Positions 1 to 5,223 are shown, counted from the stretch's first letter. The stretch: DNA of 6,485 nucleotides from Casp-Chloro-G3 sp002816715 (GCA_027623815.1 JAQBUV010000110.1:1-6485); one strand, 5' to 3'. Numbers and translations: made by a program. The notes: a model not told the origin generated them from the letters alone.

Positions 1-2
1 AC

Positions 3-35
3 CATGAGGCCGTGGCGCATCTGAATTTGGGATAG
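3..35 (+). CDS. Possible 3' end of an upstream gene (partial)
   Basis: The third forward frame is open from the window edge to a TAG at 33-35 and would encode the C-terminal residues HEAVAHLNLG. The other two forward frames stop earlier (TGA at 5-7 and at 22-24). A strong terminator hairpin begins about 54 bases later, which fits a forward gene ending here. Eleven codons are too few to identify a protein, so this is only a plausible tail. Confidence 0.25.
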   Translation, partial: HEAVAHLNLG

Positions 36-88
36 CTTAATGTAGATTCCACCTTGGCTTTAGTTTAGGAGAGGATCTGCTGTCCTGC

Positions 89-119
89 CCCCCGGCCCCA
101 CGCCGGGGGCATTCTTTTT
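89..119 (+). terminator. Rho-independent terminator, left copy
   Basis: CCCCCGGC (89-96) pairs perfectly with GCCGGGGG (102-109) around a five-base loop, giving an 8-bp, all-GC stem. The run CATTCTTTTT follows directly. This is a classic intrinsic terminator and would end transcription of a forward gene lying to the left of the window. Its right arm and T-run belong to the duplicated block seen again at 263-300. Confidence 0.75.
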
Positions 120-140
120 CGGCGGGAGCCTGTGCTACAA
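103..140 (+). repeat. 38-base direct repeat, copy 1
   Basis: This block matches 263-300 at 34 of 38 positions without gaps and lies exactly 160 bases from it. It consists of the right arm of a terminator (CCGGGGGC), a T-rich run, CGGCGGG and TGTGCTACAA. This copy ends in CTACAAG, so its -10-like hexamer is one base worse than that of copy 2. Confidence 0.85.
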
Positions 141-165
141 GTACCGCTACCCCTCCGCAACGGCC

Positions 166-188
166 TCTCCCCCTTGGCAAGGGGGAGA
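166..188. repeat. Perfect 11-bp palindrome
   Basis: TCTCCCCCTTG (166-176) and CAAGGGGGAGA (178-188) are perfect reverse complements separated by a single base. No T-run follows, so it is not a simple terminator. It lies between the two 38-base repeats, next to a second palindrome at 222-244. It resembles short dispersed REP/MITE-like palindromes; membership of a family cannot be shown from one window. Confidence 0.75.
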
Positions 189-221
189 CTGAGAGGGGGT
201 CGTACTCCCACCTCCCCCCCA

Positions 222-244
222 CCCCCTCCTTAGCAAGGAGTGGG
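222..244. repeat. Imperfect palindrome, second intergenic element
   Basis: Bases 222-231 (CCCCCTCCTT) pair with 235-244 (AAGGAGTGGG) across a three-base AGC loop, with one mismatch in ten pairs. The T-C-rich strand to its left (205-220) can also pair partly with the G-rich run at 193-200. With the palindrome at 166-188 it makes up a C-rich/G-rich structured segment that encodes no convincing protein. Confidence 0.6.
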
Positions 245-249
245 CTTGC

Positions 250-279
250 GCTCCCCACAACACCGGGGGCTTTCTTTTT
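250..279 (+). terminator. Terminator-like hairpin, right copy
   Basis: GCTCCC (250-255) can pair with GGGGGC (265-270), with one G-T pair, around a nine-base loop. TTTCTTTTT (271-279) follows. The hairpin is clearly weaker than the one at 89-119 because its left arm is different sequence, while the right arm and T-run are the duplicated block. It may insulate the vapBC promoter that starts 17 bases downstream. Confidence 0.45.
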
Positions 280-300
280 CGGCGGGGGGTTGTGCTACAA
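263..300 (+). repeat. 38-base direct repeat, copy 2
   Basis: This is the second copy of the block at 103-140, with differences only at 271 and at 287-290 (where 288 is conserved). It runs straight into the -10 element of the vapBC promoter: its last bases TGTGCTACAA plus the T at 301 give TGCTACAAT. Confidence 0.85.
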
Positions 301-301
301 T
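293..301 (+). promoter_or_regulatory. Extended -10 promoter of vapBC
   Basis: TG-C-TACAAT (TG at 293-294, hexamer 296-301) is a good extended -10 element. No recognisable TTGACA-like -35 lies at the right distance. The antitoxin ATG is 37 bases downstream. The same nine bases occur on the minus strand in front of the gene at 5161. Confidence 0.55.
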
Positions 302-338
302 CAAACCAAATGAACCAGGTGTCCAAGGTAGGTCTACC

Positions 339-566
339 ATGAACATAAAACTAGCCCAATTGCTGGCAAAACTCACCACTGAAGAAGAGGCGGAGTTGGA
401 AACGTTTGCCTCGTTTCTACTAGCACGGCGGGATCTGGATAGCATAAAGCCTGCCGGAAAACAGTTGCATAGCATACTGGAACTGAGGGGACTAGGCAAA
501 GAAATCTGGGAAGGGATTGACGCTCAAGAATACGTTGACCAGGAGCGCAATTCTTGGAATGGCTAG
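339..566 (+). CDS. vapB: VapB-type antitoxin
   Basis: This 75-residue protein is the likely antitoxin of a toxin-antitoxin pair; it would bind and neutralise the PIN-domain RNase encoded next to it and probably repress their shared promoter. The N-terminal half (residues 4-31) is a Leu/Glu-rich helical segment like that of DUF2281-type antitoxins. The C-terminal stretch 50-73, with RGLGKEIWEGIDAQEYVDQE, is the typical toxin-wrapping tail of this group. The ATG at 339 is chosen over an in-frame upstream start at 240 because AAGGTAGG (325-332) is correctly spaced and the family homology begins here; residues upstream would come from repeat sequence. Its last 13 bases overlap the toxin gene, so the two are translated together. 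The symbol is by family and context; this subfamily is not the AbrB-fold VapB. Confidence 0.85.
   Translation: MNIKLAQLLAKLTTEEEAELETFASFLLARRDLDSIKPAGKQLHSILELRGLGKEIWEGIDAQEYVDQERNSWNG
541..545 (+). promoter_or_regulatory. Ribosome binding site that fixes the toxin TTG start
   Basis: AGGAG lies eight bases before TTG at 554-556. The only ATG close by (559-561) is in another frame and reaches a stop after five codons. The site is inside the antitoxin coding sequence, as expected for coupled antitoxin-toxin translation. Confidence 0.7.
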
Positions 567-1009
567 ACCAGCTTGAAGGGCAGTTAGTTGGCCTGGACAC
601 CGCTCCCCTGATCTACTTTGTTGAAGAAAACCCCAAGTATTTGAGTGTGGTCGGCACGTTCTTCGAATCCATTGCCTCAGGAAAATTCCGAGTGGTCACC
701 TCTGCTGTAACGTTGCTTGAGGTATTGGTTCATCCTTACCGTAAAAATGACGAACCTTTGGCCGCGCGCTATCGTGACATACTGTTAAACTCTGAAGGAC
801 TTACTACGCTCACACTAAATAATGAGACCGCCGAAAGGGCAGCAATGTTACGGGCCCAATACAATCTTCGCACACCAGACGCCATGCAGATAGCTACGGC
901 TATCACCCAAGGTGCAACTTTTTTCTTGACTAATGACTCGAATCTACCCGCTCTGCCAGAATTAAAGGTATTGGTATTGGATGAGTTGGTTGGAGAGAGT
1001 TCACCATAG
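554..1009 (+). CDS. vapC: VapC-type PIN-domain toxin RNase
   Basis: This 151-residue PIN-domain protein is a predicted Mg2+/Mn2+-dependent endoribonuclease, the toxin partner of the preceding gene; VapC enzymes usually cleave tRNA or rRNA in the cytoplasm. The four acidic positions of the PIN active site are visible: D15 in VGLDTAPLIYF, E56 in TLLEVLVHP, D109 in TPDAMQIATA and D128 in LTNDSNL. The length is normal and the gene looks intact. Translation starts at TTG (554), supported by AGGAG at 541-545 and by homologues that begin just before the VGLDTAPLIY strand. It overlaps the antitoxin stop by 13 bases. Codon use is more AT-rich than in the following gene, which fits a horizontally moving accessory module. 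The target RNA cannot be read from the sequence. Confidence 0.9.
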   Translation: MEWLDQLEGQLVGLDTAPLIYFVEENPKYLSVVGTFFESIASGKFRVVTSAVTLLEVLVHPYRKNDEPLAARYRDILLNSEGLTTLTLNNETAERAAMLRAQYNLRTPDAMQIATAITQGATFFLTNDSNLPALPELKVLVLDELVGESSP

Positions 1010-1058
1010 GAAATCCACTCTACTAGATCAAATACACCCCTATCAGGAGCCTTCAATA

Positions 1059-2075
1059 ATGCTAGCAAATGAAAAACCGGCCATCGCCATCACCATGGGA
1101 GACCCCTGCGGCATCGGGCCGGAGGTCGTCGTCAAAGCCCTGGCCGACCCGCAAGTCTACGCTTCCTGCCGTCCGGTGGTGGTGGGCAACACCTTCGCTA
1201 TGCAGCAGGCGGTCAAGCTCACCGGCCTGCCCCTCCGCATCAACGAGACCGACGACCCAACCACCGCCGGACAGAATCCCGGCGTGGTGGATGTGGTGGA
1301 CATCCACAACCTGAACCCGGAGGACATCACCGTTGGCCAGATCAGCATTCCCTGCGGCAAGGCGGCGATGGAATGGGTCTCCAAGGCGGGCCAACTGGCC
1401 CTGGCCGGTATCGTTGACGGAATGGCCACCGCGCCCCTGAACAAAGAAGCCGCCAGCATGGCCGGGTTCCAGTCCATTGGGCACACCGAATTGCTGCAGG
1501 AGTTGGTCGGGGCCAAGCACGTGCCCACCATGCTGCTGGCCAAGAACCTGCGGGTGGTGCACCTGACTACCCATCGTTCACTACGCCAGGCCTGTGATTA
1601 CGTCAAGAAAGAACGAATATTGGAGTTCCTTCAGTTGACCCATGATAGCTTCGTCAAGTGGGGCTTCACCAACCCGCGCATCGCGGCGGCGGCGCTGAAC
1701 CCCCACAACAGCGACGGCGGCCTGCTGGGCAGCGAAGAAGCGGAGGAGATCGCCCCGGCGGTGCAGGCCGCCCGAGAGCGGGGCATTAACGTGGTGGGGC
1801 CAATACCCGCCGATATAGTTTTCCATCAGGCAATCCAGGGCCGCTACGACACGGTGCTGTGCATGTTCCACGACCAGGGACACATTCCGGTCAAGGTCTA
1901 TGGCTTTGAGGAAAGCATCACCGCCAACCTGGGGTTGCCCTTCGTGCGGACTTCAGTAGACCACGGCACCGCCTTCGACATCGCGGGCAAGGGCATTGCC
2001 GACCACACCAGCATGCTGGAATCGATACGCTTGGCGGTGGGGCTGGCCAAGGGTAACGGCCTGTCCGACTTCTAG
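1059..2075 (+). CDS. pdxA: PdxA-family NAD-dependent 4-phospho-hydroxyacid dehydrogenase
   Basis: This 338-residue protein is full length for PdxA, the NAD- and metal-dependent dehydrogenase that oxidises 4-phosphohydroxy-L-threonine in the DXP-dependent route to pyridoxal phosphate. Visible motifs are TMGDPCGIGPE (12-22), GHTE (141-144; substrate contacts), TTHRS (170-174), LNPH (213-216), FHDQGHIP (270-277) and RTSVDHGTAFD (297-307). The three metal-binding histidines of E. coli PdxA correspond to H172, H216 and H271. The wording HDQGHIPVKVYGF is closer, from memory, to the PdxA2 paralogues that oxidise 4-phospho-D-threonate or -erythronate than to E. coli HDQGLPVLKYQGF, so the substrate is uncertain. 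The ATG is preceded by AGGAG (1045-1049). It lies 49 bases after vapC with no clear promoter between, and no other vitamin B6 gene is nearby. Confidence 0.92.
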   Translation: MLANEKPAIAITMGDPCGIGPEVVVKALADPQVYASCRPVVVGNTFAMQQAVKLTGLPLRINETDDPTTAGQNPGVVDVVDIHNLNPEDITVGQISIPCGKAAMEWVSKAGQLALAGIVDGMATAPLNKEAASMAGFQSIGHTELLQELVGAKHVPTMLLAKNLRVVHLTTHRSLRQACDYVKKERILEFLQLTHDSFVKWGFTNPRIAAAALNPHNSDGGLLGSEEAEEIAPAVQAARERGINVVGPIPADIVFHQAIQGRYDTVLCMFHDQGHIPVKVYGFEESITANLGLPFVRTSVDHGTAFDIAGKGIADHTSMLESIRLAVGLAKGNGLSDF

Positions 2076-2101
2076 TCCCGGCACTTTTCTCAATGGTTAT
2101 T

Positions 2102-2140
2102 CGTCCGCTCATGGTGCGCTGGTCGAACCTGGAGCGAACG
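2102..2140. repeat. Degenerate REP-like palindrome between pdxA and proC
   Basis: The arms CGTCCGCTCATGGT (2102-2115) and ACCTGGAGCGAACG (2127-2140) match as reverse complements at 11 of 14 positions around an 11-base loop containing GGTCGA. The layout resembles a dispersed bacterial repeat with a core like CTCATGGTGAGCTTGTCGAACC, which I know from several phyla including Chloroflexota. Here the copy appears mutated. No T-run follows, so it is not an intrinsic terminator. Confidence 0.55.
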
Positions 2141-2211
2141 CTTCATGCCGTGCGCCCACCAATATCGCGTTCCAACGCGCTCGTCAAAGCCGCCCAATGG
2201 CTACATCACGA

Positions 2212-2220
2212 TGTTATAAT
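2212..2220 (+). promoter_or_regulatory. Extended -10 promoter of proC-yggT
   Basis: TG-T-TATAAT (TG at 2212-2213, consensus hexamer at 2215-2220) is a perfect extended -10 placed 43 bases before the proC ATG. The -35 region is not recognisable. The 11 bases 2210-2220 are identical to 4107-4117 in front of the VOC gene. Confidence 0.65.
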
Positions 2221-2263
2221 GGTTCCAACGTTCGGTAGTCGGGAAAGAATTGCAAAGAACCTC

Positions 2264-3067
2264 ATGAAACTAGCATTTATCGGCGGCGGCACCATGGCCG
2301 AAGCCATCATCGGCGGCGTAATCTCGGCGAAACTGGCCGCCCCCAAAGACATCTGCGTCGGCGAACCTATTGCTGAACGCTGCCAGTATCTGGAGAGCCA
2401 CCACGGCGTCCAGACCACTCAAGACAACCTGAAGGCCGCTCAAGCAGGCGATCTGGTGGTCTTCGCCATCAAGCCGCAAGACCTGCCCAAGGTATTCCAG
2501 CAGCTCAAGGGCAAGCTGAAACCAGAACAGGCCGGGCTATCTATTATCGCCGGGGCCAAGATGTCCACCCTGATCGACGGACTGGGCCACCCCTCGGTTA
2601 TCCGAGTCATGCCCAATACACCGGCCCAGATCGGGCATGGTATGAGCATGTGGACCGCCTCCAATGAAGTTGACGCCGCTAAACGCGAGATGACCAAGTC
2701 GATTCTGAGTACCGTCGGGCGGGAAATCTACGTCGACGACGAAAAGTACCTGGACATGGCCACCGCGTTGAGCGCCAGCGGCCCGGCCTATGTGTTCCTG
2801 TTCATCGAGGCTCTGATCGACGCCGGTGTGTACATCGGAATGCCTCGCGACATGTCCCGTACCCTGGCCTTGCAGATGGTCTACGGCAGCACCCGGTTGG
2901 TGATGGACAGCGGCAAGCACCCGGCGGAACTGAAGGACATGGTGGTGTCACCGGGCGGCACAACCGCCGAAGGGGTTCAGACCCTGGAGCAGGCGGGCGT
3001 TCCGGCGGCCATCGTAAATGCGGTCAACGCCGCCTACATCAAATCAATCAAACTGGGCCAGGGCTAG
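2264..3067 (+). CDS. proC: Pyrroline-5-carboxylate reductase
   Basis: This 267-residue protein catalyses the last step of proline synthesis, NAD(P)H-dependent reduction of 1-pyrroline-5-carboxylate to L-proline, in the cytoplasm. The Rossmann nucleotide-binding loop is GGGTMAEAI (7-15); AIKPQ (68-72), RVMPNTP (114-120), SASGPAY (170-176) and the family signature around VVSPGGTT (227-234) follow in the expected order. The length is typical (about 270). The ATG at 2264 is chosen because the protein family begins at MKLAFIGGGTM; the 57 upstream in-frame codons cross the promoter and the palindromic repeat and are not conserved-looking. The ribosome site is weak (purine-rich GGGAAAGAA well upstream). 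yggT follows after 14 bases, so the two are probably co-transcribed. Confidence 0.96.
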   Translation: MKLAFIGGGTMAEAIIGGVISAKLAAPKDICVGEPIAERCQYLESHHGVQTTQDNLKAAQAGDLVVFAIKPQDLPKVFQQLKGKLKPEQAGLSIIAGAKMSTLIDGLGHPSVIRVMPNTPAQIGHGMSMWTASNEVDAAKREMTKSILSTVGREIYVDDEKYLDMATALSASGPAYVFLFIEALIDAGVYIGMPRDMSRTLALQMVYGSTRLVMDSGKHPAELKDMVVSPGGTTAEGVQTLEQAGVPAAIVNAVNAAYIKSIKLGQG

Positions 3068-3081
3068 GGGAGGCGTTTGGC

Positions 3082-3378
3082 ATGTCACTGATCATTATAA
3101 TTGGGTGGGTATTCAACCTGCTCTACATTGCAATACTCGGTCGGATAATTCTATCTTTTGTCATACCCATGTTGGGCGCGACTCCCAATCCAATCCTGGT
3201 GCAGATATATCAGGGCCTAGGCCAGGTCACTGAGCCGATCCTCAGCCCCATTCGAACGTTACTTGCGCGTACGCTGATGCGGTTAATACCGGGGTTGGCA
3301 ATGTTCGACTTTAGTCCAATTGTTGCGATTCTTTTACTTCAATTTATACAGTGGTACTTGATCAAACAGCTGGTTTAG
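3082..3378 (+). CDS. yggT: YggT family integral membrane protein
   Basis: This 98-residue hydrophobic protein belongs to the YggT family (Pfam YGGT), small inner-membrane proteins often encoded beside proC or cell-division genes; a role in envelope integrity, osmotic tolerance or division has been proposed for relatives but the molecular function is not settled. Two hydrophobic segments are visible, about 3-31 and 77-97. The loop between them contains the family-typical VTEPILSPIRTLL (49-61), and FDFSPIVAILLLQ (75-87) opens the second helix. A good ribosome site GGGGAGG (3067-3073) begins at the last base of the proC stop codon, and the start is 14 bases after it, indicating an operon. The gene's lower GC reflects its hydrophobic codons. 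Confidence 0.93.
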   Translation: MSLIIIIGWVFNLLYIAILGRIILSFVIPMLGATPNPILVQIYQGLGQVTEPILSPIRTLLARTLMRLIPGLAMFDFSPIVAILLLQFIQWYLIKQLV

Positions 3379-3413
3379 TGCTCACGGTTTAACGCTAGAA
3401 CTGGTCAGCTAAT

Positions 3414-4040
3414 ATGGCGCACTCAAGCCGCATTGAACCAGCCGTGGCGAGAGACGTAGCTAAACTGCGTCGAGCCCTGGCTGGCGACCTGCATCAATAT
3501 CCTCAAAAAGTCGTTACTGCGCCTTATATAATCGTCTTGAGCGGCCTGCCCGGCACCGGCAAGTCCCACTTCGCCAACCTGTTAGCCCAGCAGATTCCAG
3601 TCTTGATCGTGGGCAGTGACCGGATGCGCAAAGCCCTGGTGGCCAAACCCCAATACACCGCTGGTGAGCATTCCCGGGTATTCTCCGCCTGCCATCAGTT
3701 AATTGAGGACTTTCTGAAAGAAGGCTACCGTGTCGTTTTCGACGCCACTAACCTGACCGACCGGTTCAGGCACACTATCTACGACATTGCCGAGAATACT
3801 GCAACTCCGCTGAGCATAATTTGGTTTACCGCGCCCATAGCTGTGATCCGCCGCCGGCTGGATGCCCGCGCCGCCGGGCTGAGCAATGATAGCCACTCGG
3901 ACGCCAACTGGGAAATCCACTGCCGCCTCCGCACTGGCGAGGAACCCATCAGCCGCCCTCACCTGAAAGTGGATTCGTCCCAGGACGTATCGCCAGTGGT
4001 CGCTGAAGTGGTTCGGCTGGTCAAGTTGGCCATCGGCTGA
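3414..4040 (+). CDS. P-loop kinase, COG0645/AAA_33-type (predicted)
   Basis: This 208-residue protein is a P-loop NTPase resembling predicted kinases of the COG0645/AAA_33 (zeta-toxin and polynucleotide-kinase-like) group. The Walker A motif GLPGTGKS is at 44-51. SDRMRK (68-73) matches the region that positions the phosphate acceptor, VVFDATNLTDRFR (107-119) is the second conserved strand with D110, and RRRLDAR (146-152) looks like the lid arginine segment. SDANW (182-186), EEP (197-199) and KVDSS (205-209 region, near the C terminus) fit the usual tail of this group. The phosphate acceptor is unknown. In some proteins a similar domain is joined to an aminoglycoside-phosphotransferase-like domain; here it stands alone. 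The ATG has no strong ribosome site. It begins 35 bases after yggT with no visible terminator or promoter between, so it may belong to the proC transcript. Confidence 0.8.
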   Translation: MAHSSRIEPAVARDVAKLRRALAGDLHQYPQKVVTAPYIIVLSGLPGTGKSHFANLLAQQIPVLIVGSDRMRKALVAKPQYTAGEHSRVFSACHQLIEDFLKEGYRVVFDATNLTDRFRHTIYDIAENTATPLSIIWFTAPIAVIRRRLDARAAGLSNDSHSDANWEIHCRLRTGEEPISRPHLKVDSSQDVSPVVAEVVRLVKLAIG

Positions 4041-4108
4041 CCAGATCCTTAGCTAGCCGGTGTTCCGATTCCTCCTGCCACGGCGATAGACTCCCTCATG
4101 TCCGGTGA

Positions 4109-4117
4109 TGTTATAAT
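4109..4117 (+). promoter_or_regulatory. Extended -10 promoter of the VOC gene
   Basis: TG-T-TATAAT (TG at 4109-4110, hexamer 4112-4117) lies 39 bases before the ATG at 4157. No -35 match is evident. The 11-mer GATGTTATAAT is shared exactly with the proC promoter. The rest of the 116-base gap (4041-4156) shows no other structure I can support. Confidence 0.65.
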
Positions 4118-4156
4118 TGCATCTTCTTACCAGATAAACATGGAGGTGAAGTAAGT

Positions 4157-4636
4157 ATGCCGCAGACGACAGGACTAGGACATGTGGGCATCTACGCCCA
4201 AGATTTGATGAAAATGCGCGATTTTTACACCAGGGTTATTGGATTAAAAGTGGCCGATGAAGACCTGGACGGCCGGGGCATGTGTTTCCTCAGCGCAGAT
4301 CCGGTATCGGAGCACCATGAGTTTGTGCTGATGAAAGGCCGGAATACTCCCGAAGAGATGCAATTGGTTCAGCAGATCTCCTTCAAAGTCCCGACGATTC
4401 AGGACCTGCGCGAGTACAAAGAGCGAATTGAAGAAGAGAACCTGAAGATTGACCGCATTGTGAGCCACGGCAACGCCTTCGGCATGTACTTCTTCGACCC
4501 CGAAGACAACCGGGTCGAGCTTTACTATCGCACCGGGTTCCCGGTCCCCCAGCCCCACGGAGACCCTCTAGACCTATCCCGGTCTGATGAAGAACTCGTG
4601 GCGGACGCACGGGAACTGCTCTATAGCAAACGCTAA
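4157..4636 (+). CDS. VOC-fold (glyoxalase/extradiol dioxygenase-like) metalloprotein
   Basis: This 159-residue protein has the vicinal oxygen chelate fold shared by glyoxalase I, fosfomycin-resistance proteins and extradiol dioxygenases. Its opening TGLGHVGIYAQDLMKMRDFYT (5-25) and GLKV (29-32) are the first beta-alpha unit. Likely metal ligands are H9, H54 (in EHHEFVL) and E121 (in FFDPEDNRVELYY, 112-124), the order seen in extradiol dioxygenases. The C-terminal half resembles catechol-2,3-dioxygenase-like proteins, but the reaction and substrate cannot be assigned. A strong ribosome site GGAGGTGA (4142-4149) supports the ATG. It has its own promoter and is followed by a terminator, so it appears to be a single-gene unit with no catabolic partners beside it. 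Confidence 0.88.
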   Translation: MPQTTGLGHVGIYAQDLMKMRDFYTRVIGLKVADEDLDGRGMCFLSADPVSEHHEFVLMKGRNTPEEMQLVQQISFKVPTIQDLREYKERIEEENLKIDRIVSHGNAFGMYFFDPEDNRVELYYRTGFPVPQPHGDPLDLSRSDEELVADARELLYSKR

Positions 4637-4676
4637 CCGGTGCCCCTAGGCATCAAGAGCCTCTTCTAAACAAAAA

Positions 4677-4709
4677 GACCGGGGAGCTTTACTCTCCGGT
4701 CGTTTCGTT
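4677..4709. terminator. Bidirectional rho-independent terminator
   Basis: GACCGGGGAG (4677-4686) pairs with CTCTCCGGTC (4692-4701), ten pairs with one G-T, around the loop CTTTA. On the plus strand GTTTCGTTTTTA follows; on the left AAACAAAAA reads as TTTTTGTTT for minus-strand transcripts. It therefore ends both the VOC gene and the converging minus-strand gene that stops at 4763. Confidence 0.8.
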
Positions 4710-4713
4710 TTTA

Positions 4714-4752
4714 GAGCCGCTCACACTGCGGTATTATCAGGGCGAGCGGCTC
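4714..4752. repeat. Perfect 9-bp inverted repeat in a 3' untranslated region
   Basis: GAGCCGCTC (4714-4722) and GAGCGGCTC (4744-4752) are perfect reverse complements around a 21-base loop. The repeat lies between the minus-strand stop at 4763 and the bidirectional terminator. No T-run follows on either strand closely enough to call it a second terminator; it may stabilise the 3' end of the minus-strand mRNA. Confidence 0.5.
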
Positions 4753-4762
4753 CGATACCCCG

Positions 4763-5161
4763 CTAATTCTGGTGTCGCGCCTGCTGCAACTTTTGGATGG
4801 TACCCGGCACTCGCCAGTCCACATAGACCAGCACATGCTCTTTAATGGCTTCTTCGTGCACCCGGCACAGGGCGCATCCCCGGTCAATGCACAGTCCATG
4901 TCGGGGTCGGAGGTTCTGGCGGAGGTGTTCCAGTTGTTCCACTATCTGCTCGGTGCCCAGGTTACCCTGCCGGGCTAATTCCAAGAGTTGCTCCAACTGC
5001 TGAGTGAGCTTTTCCATAGAATCGTTGTGCCGCTTCAAATTTTGAGCAGCTATACCCCGCATATCGGGCTGTTGACTTGAATCGGGAGCAGGGTAGATGT
5101 CGGGCTGCCAGTTGCTTAGCTCGCGCCCGCAAGAATCGCACATATCGGGGTCATGCATCAT
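4763..5161 (-). CDS. Small Cys-rich protein of unknown function
   Basis: I do not recognise this 132-residue protein. The N terminus has a zinc-ribbon-like CxxC (C8, C11 in MCDSCGREL). A linker rich in Pro, Asp and Gln (about 16-35) follows, then a charged, Leu/Gln-rich stretch at about 45-85 likely to form a helix or coiled coil. Near the C terminus comes a second cluster, C91-x4-C96-x2-C99-x2-H102, preceded by H88. The two clusters together could bind one or two zinc ions. There is no signal peptide or membrane segment. The first of two adjacent ATGs (5161) is preferred because AGAGG (complement of 5170-5174) lies eight bases upstream. Codon pattern, ribosome site, an extended -10 and the terminator all support a real gene. 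It starts 101 bases after the DUF1385 gene. Confidence 0.75.
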   Translation of the reverse strand: MMHDPDMCDSCGRELSNWQPDIYPAPDSSQQPDMRGIAAQNLKRHNDSMEKLTQQLEQLLELARQGNLGTEQIVEQLEHLRQNLRPRHGLCIDRGCALCRVHEEAIKEHVLVYVDWRVPGTIQKLQQARHQN

Positions 5162-5214
5162 GATCAGAACCTCTGGAACATTTTTTGGTGGGCAAACAGC
5201 CGACTGGCCGCACT

Positions 5215-5223
5215 ATTGTAGCA
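5215..5223 (-). promoter_or_regulatory. Extended -10 promoter of the Cys-rich protein gene
   Basis: Read on the minus strand, TG-C-TACAAT runs from 5223 to 5215, identical to the vapBC -10 element at 293-301. The start codon at 5161 is 53 bases downstream. No -35 hexamer is recognisable. It suggests the gene can be expressed independently of the DUF1385 gene upstream. Confidence 0.5.

Noticed and set aside
160..244. CRISPR-like array
   Set aside because: The palindromes differ from one another and there are no regularly spaced identical repeats with unique spacers.
240..338. In-frame upstream extension of the antitoxin
   Set aside because: It would translate the hairpin, the T-run and the promoter of the duplicated block; the family homology and ribosome site both fit the ATG at 339.
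559..576. ATG at 559 as the toxin start
   Set aside because: It is in a different frame and stops after five codons; the PIN-domain frame starts at TTG 554.
1062..1574. Long minus-strand open frame (170 codons) across pdxA
   Set aside because: It is a shadow of a high-GC coding sequence whose plus-strand product is clearly PdxA; the composition is low-complexity and it has no family resemblance.
2093..2263. 57-codon N-terminal extension of ProC
   Set aside because: It spans the palindromic repeat and a consensus -10 element, and ProC proteins begin with the Rossmann strand at MKLAFIGGGTM.
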